From contig NZ_CALERY010000005.1 of the NCBI RefSeq assembly GCF_937906905.1, forward strand, positions 1 to 29,948: a stretch of 29,948 bases of DNA. The letters run 5' to 3'. A program made the position numbers and the translations under genes. The notes below the pieces were generated by a model, which saw nothing but the letters and a program-made list of their open reading frames with translations, was not told the DNA's origin and ran no database searches. Shown here one piece after another: positions 26,859-29,948 of this stretch (position 1 is its first letter; the number at the start of each line of letters is the position of its first letter). The stretch comes from an uncultured Helicobacter sp. GTDB taxonomy: Bacteria > Campylobacterota > Campylobacteria > Campylobacterales > Helicobacteraceae.

Positions 26859-26878
26859 CTCTGCTTTTCTCCATTTCA

Positions 26879-27304
26879 CTATTCTACGATTTCTATACCC
26901 ATGCTTCTAGCAGAACCAGCTACAATTTTTTTCGCAGCCTCCACATCATTAGCATTTAGATCTTCCATTTTTGCTTCAGCAATTTCTTGTAGCTGCTTTG
27001 TGGTAAGTTTTCCTACCTTATTCTTCAACGGATTATCAGACCCCTTTCCAATACCAGAAGCCTTTTTGATTAAATCCGTGACAGGTGGTTTTTTTGTGAT
27101 GAAAGTAAAGCTTTTATCCTGATAAACAGTAATAATAACAGGGATATTAAAATCTCCCATATCCTTTGTTTTTTCATTGAAAGCTTTACAAAATTCCATG
27201 ATATTGATACCACGCTGACCAAGCGCTGGACCAACGGGTGGAGATGGATTTGCCTTCCCCGCTGGAATTTGAAGCTTCAATTCACCGACTATTTTCTTTG
27301 CCAT
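26879..27304 (-). CDS. rplK: 50S ribosomal protein L11
   Basis: L11 binds the GTPase-associated region of 23S rRNA and is needed for the stringent response. The 141-residue protein has the N-terminal GELKLQIPAGKANPSPPVGP and ALGQRGINIMEFCKAFNE motifs, with the proline-rich thiostrepton-contact region, and the rRNA-binding C-terminal half ending SARSMGIEIVE. The ATG has AAAGGTAG upstream, 20 bases after nusG. Confidence 0.98.
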   Translation of the reverse strand: MAKKIVGELKLQIPAGKANPSPPVGPALGQRGINIMEFCKAFNEKTKDMGDFNIPVIITVYQDKSFTFITKKPPVTDLIKKASGIGKGSDNPLKNKVGKLTTKQLQEIAEAKMEDLNANDVEAAKKIVAGSARSMGIEIVE

Positions 27305-27324
27305 TTTCTACCTTTCTAAGTAAA

Positions 27325-27855
27325 TTAAACAATCTTTTCCACTTGAGAATACAAAATTTCTATCGGCGTATTTCTACCGAAAATGGAAACATTAAGCTTG
27401 AGCTTTTTGTGTTCGACATCATATCCTTCAACCGTCGCAGTGAAATTGGCGAAAGGACCCTCATTGATACGAACAACCTCTCCTTGATCAAAAGAAACTT
27501 TTGGCTTAGGGGCTGCTCTATTTTGATTTTTCTCTAATATGTGGGCAATATCAGATTCGCTCAACATTGTAGGCTTTTTGCTTTCGCCGATAAAACCACT
27601 GACCTTTGGAAGAGACTGGATAGTATGCCAAAGTGATGTATCCAAATCTACATGAATAAATACATAGCCTGGATATATGCTTCTCGCACTTATTTTCTTT
27701 GCTCCATTCTTCATCTCATAGATATCTTCTGTTGGGACAATAACTTCCTTGACCCTGTCTTGAAGTCCGTATTCTTGCACGAGAATTTCTATAGCCTTTT
27801 TTACAGATTGCTCACTTCCAGAATATGTTTGTATAGCATACCAACCTAACGACAT
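27325..27855 (-). CDS. nusG: transcription termination/antitermination factor NusG
   Basis: NusG binds RNA polymerase through its N-terminal domain, and Rho or ribosomal S10 through its C-terminal KOW domain, linking transcription and translation. The 176-residue protein has the NGN domain start WYAIQTYSGSEQSVKKAIE and VYPGYV-type turn (SIYPGYVFIHVDLD), then the KOW motif GEVVRINEGPFANFTATVEG near residues 125-145. The ATG has AGGAG upstream; secE ends 15 bases earlier. Confidence 0.98.
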   Translation of the reverse strand: MSLGWYAIQTYSGSEQSVKKAIEILVQEYGLQDRVKEVIVPTEDIYEMKNGAKKISARSIYPGYVFIHVDLDTSLWHTIQSLPKVSGFIGESKKPTMLSESDIAHILEKNQNRAAPKPKVSFDQGEVVRINEGPFANFTATVEGYDVEHKKLKLNVSIFGRNTPIEILYSQVEKIV

Positions 27856-27870
27856 AAATTCTCCTAATCC

Positions 27871-28053
27871 TTACAAGATTTTAGAAACAGAAGCAAACAA
27901 AATAAGATCGACTAGCCCCAAGAACAAAGCAATTACAAACACCACCACAACAACAGATATAAGCGCATTTCGAATCTGCTCTTTCGTAGGAAAAACAACT
28001 TTAAATAGTTCTTCTCTCGCTGTTTGATAATAGCCAATTATCTTTTTTAACAT
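27871..28053 (-). CDS. secE: preprotein translocase subunit SecE
   Basis: SecE stabilises SecY in the inner-membrane protein-export channel. This 60-residue form has the amphipathic family helix (TAREELFKVVFPTKEQI) and a single C-terminal transmembrane segment (about 30-55), the short one-helix version usual outside Enterobacteria. The ATG has AAGGTG upstream. It lies between tRNA-Trp and nusG, its usual partner. Confidence 0.96.
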   Translation of the reverse strand: MLKKIIGYYQTAREELFKVVFPTKEQIRNALISVVVVVFVIALFLGLVDLILFASVSKIL

Positions 28054-28072
28054 TTTTCACCTTATTTGCTAG

Positions 28073-28148
28073 TGGCAGGTCAGGAGGGACTCGAACCCCC
28101 AACAACCGGTTTTGGAGACCGACGCTCTACCATTGGAGCTACTGACCT
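28073..28148 (-). tRNA. trnW: tRNA-Trp (CCA)
   Basis: A full cloverleaf: acceptor AGGTCAG pairs with CTGACCT, D-arm, anticodon loop CTCCAAA with anticodon CCA, T-arm GGGTTCGAGTCCC, and an encoded 3' CCA. It lies between rpmG and secE, the usual Helicobacter/Campylobacter arrangement. Confidence 0.97.
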
Positions 28149-28176
28149 AAAAAGCTAGAGAGTTCTCTAGCTTTTT
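28149..28176 (-). terminator. perfect stem-loop at the end of rpmG, touching tRNA-Trp
   Basis: AAAAAGCTAGAG (28149-28160) and CTCTAGCTTTTT (28165-28176) are perfect complements around a 4-base loop. On the minus strand the stem ends in five Ts, as in an intrinsic terminator, but the arm contains the rpmG stop codon and the next base is the first base of tRNA-Trp. It could be a partial terminator after tuf-rpmG or a processing signal for the tRNA 5' end. Confidence 0.6.
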
Positions 28177-28337
28177 AGCTTAACTTCTTTATGAATTGTA
28201 TGCTTATTAAGCCTAGGACAGAACTTTTTAAGCTCCAGTTTTTCTGTTTTTGTTTTAGCATTCTTTGTCGTGCTGTAGTTGATGTCTCCACACTCCGAAC
28301 ACTTCAAACCGATTTTTATCACATTGCCTTTTGCCAT
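28167..28337 (-). CDS. rpmG: 50S ribosomal protein L33
   Basis: A 56-residue basic protein: MAKGNVIKIGLKCSECGDIN, then YSTTKNAKTKTEKLELKKFC and PRLNKHTIHKEVKLKS. This is the L33 pattern with the NYSTTKN core. The first zinc pair is kept (Cys13, Cys16) and one cysteine of the second pair (Cys40), but the fourth ligand position reads Leu or Asn rather than Cys, so zinc binding is probably lost. The ATG at 28337 has AAGG upstream. It lies 18 bases after tuf. Confidence 0.95.
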   Translation of the reverse strand: MAKGNVIKIGLKCSECGDINYSTTKNAKTKTEKLELKKFCPRLNKHTIHKEVKLKS

Positions 28338-28355
28338 ATCGCAGCCTTACTACTT

Positions 28356-29555
28356 TTACTTAATAATTTTGCTTACGACACCAGCACCAACAGTTCTTCC
28401 ACCCTCTCGAATAGCGAATTTCGTCCCAAGCTCAAGAGCGATAGGGCTAATAAGCTCAACCGTGATCTTGACATTATCACCAGGCATTACCATTTCAACA
28501 CCATCTGGTAGCTTGATAGAACCTGTTACATCTGTCGTGCGAACATAGAATTGTGGGCGATAGTTGTTGAAAAACGGAGTGTGGCGACCGCCTTCATCTT
28601 TAGATAGGACATAGATTTCACCTTCAAATTCGCTATGTGGAGTAATTGATCCTGGCTTACAGAGAACCATACCTCGCTCGACTTCTTCTTTTTTTGTTCC
28701 GCGCAATAGAATCCCTACATTATCCCCGGCTTCACCTTTGTCGAGTTCTTTTCTAAACATCTCAACACCAGTTACGGTTGTTTTTTGTGTGTCGCGGATA
28801 CCGACGATTTCGACTTCATCACCAACCTTAACAACACCTCTTTCAATTCTTCCTGTTACAACTGTTCCACGCCCAGCGATAGAGAATACATCTTCAACCG
28901 GCATAAGGAATGTTTTTTCTGTGTCGCGCTCAGGGGTTGGGATATACTCATCGACTTTCGCCATAAGATCAAGCACTTTTTGACCCCATTCACCGACATT
29001 GCCAGCTTTTGCTTCTTCTAGAGCTTTTAGAGCAGATCCGGCTACGATAGGTGTATCATCTCCTGGGAACTCATATGCACTAAGAAGCTCACGCACTTCC
29101 ATTTCTACTAGATCAAGCAGCTCTTGATCATCAACCATATCTTGTTTATTCAAGAACACAACAATGTAAGGAACGCCTACTTGACGAGAAAGTAGAATAT
29201 GCTCACGAGTTTGTGGCATAGGACCATCAGCAGCAGATACAACGAGAATCGCGCCGTCCATTTGAGCAGCACCGGTAATCATGTTTTTAACATAGTCGGC
29301 GTGCCCTGGGCAATCCACATGCGCATAGTGGCGGTTTTCTGTTTCATACTCGATGTGAGAAGTTGCGATCGTAATCCCTCTTTCTCTTTCTTCTGGCGCA
29401 TTGTCGATTTTATCGTAATCTTTCATTTCTGCAAGACCTTTTGTCGCCAAAACAGCAGAGATTGCAGCACTTAAAGTTGTTTTCCCGTGATCGACATGCC
29501 CAATAGTTCCAATATTGACATGCGGTTTGCTCTTGACAAATTTTTCCTTTGCCAT
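28356..29555 (-). CDS. tuf: translation elongation factor Tu
   Basis: EF-Tu delivers aminoacyl-tRNA to the ribosome as a GTP complex. The 399-residue protein has G1 GHVDHGKT (19-26), G3 DCPGH (81-85), G4 NKQD (136-139), the SALKALEEAKAG insertion region and intact beta-barrel domains II and III ending EGGRTVGAGVVSKIIK. The ATG has AGGAG 6 bases upstream. It lies directly downstream of three tRNA genes, as in the E. coli tufB locus, with an additional promoter in the spacer. Confidence 0.98.
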   Translation of the reverse strand: MAKEKFVKSKPHVNIGTIGHVDHGKTTLSAAISAVLATKGLAEMKDYDKIDNAPEERERGITIATSHIEYETENRHYAHVDCPGHADYVKNMITGAAQMDGAILVVSAADGPMPQTREHILLSRQVGVPYIVVFLNKQDMVDDQELLDLVEMEVRELLSAYEFPGDDTPIVAGSALKALEEAKAGNVGEWGQKVLDLMAKVDEYIPTPERDTEKTFLMPVEDVFSIAGRGTVVTGRIERGVVKVGDEVEIVGIRDTQKTTVTGVEMFRKELDKGEAGDNVGILLRGTKKEEVERGMVLCKPGSITPHSEFEGEIYVLSKDEGGRHTPFFNNYRPQFYVRTTDVTGSIKLPDGVEMVMPGDNVKITVELISPIALELGTKFAIREGGRTVGAGVVSKIIK

Positions 29556-29588
29556 AAAAATCTCCTAAGAATGAATTTAAAGGGCTTT

Positions 29589-29594
29589 ATTATA
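29589..29594 (-). promoter_or_regulatory. -10 box of the tuf promoter
   Basis: AAGCTATAATAAAG on the minus strand holds a perfect TATAAT 34 bases before the tuf ATG, with AT-rich DNA and no clear -35 upstream. Transcription here would feed tuf and the ribosomal operon, in addition to read-through from the tRNA genes. Confidence 0.6.
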
Positions 29595-29651
29595 GCTTTT
29601 ATTTCTTTACAAAAAATAAAACTACCCACAAAACCGAAAGTATAGAAAAAC

Positions 29652-29726
29652 TGGAGCCCATAAGCGGGATTGAACCGCCGACCTCTTCCTTACCAAGGAA
29701 GTGCTCTGCCACTGAGCTATATGGGC
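29652..29726 (-). tRNA. trnT: tRNA-Thr (GGT)
   Basis: Acceptor GCCCATA pairs with TATGGGC, the anticodon loop contains GGT between the arms CTTCC and GGAAG, the T-arm is GCGGTTCAATCCCGC, and CCA is encoded. First gene upstream of tuf. Confidence 0.97.
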
Positions 29727-29779
29727 ACGAAATAAATTGAGAGCGAGATTTGGGTGTGTGTTAATTTCAGCTCCCAGTA

Positions 29780-29856
29780 TGGAGCGGGAAACGGGGCTCG
29801 AACCCGCGACCCTCAGCTTGGAAGGCTGATGCTCTAGCCAACTGAGCTATTCCCGC
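29780..29856 (-). tRNA. trnG: tRNA-Gly (TCC)
   Basis: Acceptor GCGGGAA pairs with TTCCCGC, the anticodon stem TCAGC/GCTGA encloses CTTCCAA with anticodon TCC, the T-arm is GCGGGTTCGAGCCCCGT-like, and CCA is encoded. Confidence 0.97.
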
Positions 29857-29898
29857 AAATGCTCCTACAATAAACCACATTAAGACAAGTCCTAACAA

Positions 29899-29948
29899 TG
29901 GTGGTGAGTCGTGGATTCGAACCACGGAAGACAAAGTCAGCAGATTTA
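29899..29948 (-). tRNA. trnY: tRNA-Tyr, 3' part (window edge)
   Basis: Only the 3' 50 bases are present. The anticodon loop reads TAAATC at the edge, matching CTGTAAATC of tRNA-Tyr (GTA). A long variable arm (GCTGACTTTGTC), T-arm CGTGGTTCGAATCCACG and acceptor end with encoded CCA follow. The anticodon's first base is outside the window, so Tyr is an inference from the class II shape and from position before tRNA-Gly/tRNA-Thr/tuf. Confidence 0.85.

Overview
The window looks like chromosomal DNA from a Helicobacter species, probably not H. pylori, in the Campylobacterota. The main evidence is one uninterrupted 2886-codon reading frame joining the RNA polymerase beta and beta-prime subunits (rpoBC), a fusion known from Helicobacter and Wolinella. 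The order purD-RDD protein-lptD-phosphoribosyltransferase-pnp, with a 6S-like RNA upstream of purD, also recalls H. pylori (gene order from memory, not searched).

Layout. (1) 1-8010, minus strand: a 6S-like RNA with its own promoter, then purD, an RDD membrane protein, lptD, a phosphoribosyltransferase-like protein and pnp. They are tightly packed and probably one operon; downstream lie a possible decayed gene and the first 22 codons of an exported or membrane protein. (2) 8040-12420, plus strand: an accessory island with a periplasmic thioredoxin-fold protein, a Fur-box-like palindrome, a TonB-dependent siderophore receptor broken by a one-base frameshift in a G tract, and a small PepSY-type membrane protein. 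The last three read as an iron-uptake locus. A broken minus-strand ORF and a repeat-like inverted element lie between the thioredoxin-fold gene and the receptor. (3) 12471-29948, minus strand: the core gene-expression superoperon, in transcription order tRNA-Tyr, tRNA-Gly, tRNA-Thr, tuf, rpmG, tRNA-Trp, secE, nusG, rplK, rplA, rplJ, rplL, rpoBC, rpsL, rpsG, fusA, pgeF. It resembles the E. coli thrU-tyrU-glyT-thrT-tufB-secE-nusG-rplKAJL-rpoBC block joined directly to the str operon.

Beyond ordinary genes, the clearest signals are: strong over-representation of the word GATTCTA/TAGAATC (longer form TGGATTCTAG) in the first 13 kb, in genes and spacers on both strands; a repeat-bounded in-frame insertion in PurD built from that word; the structured 6S-like RNA; the G-tract frameshift in the receptor; and the inverted element before the receptor. 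I found no CRISPR array, phage, transposase, toxin-antitoxin pair or clearly new multi-gene system. All coordinates and structures were read by eye, with no folding or database search.
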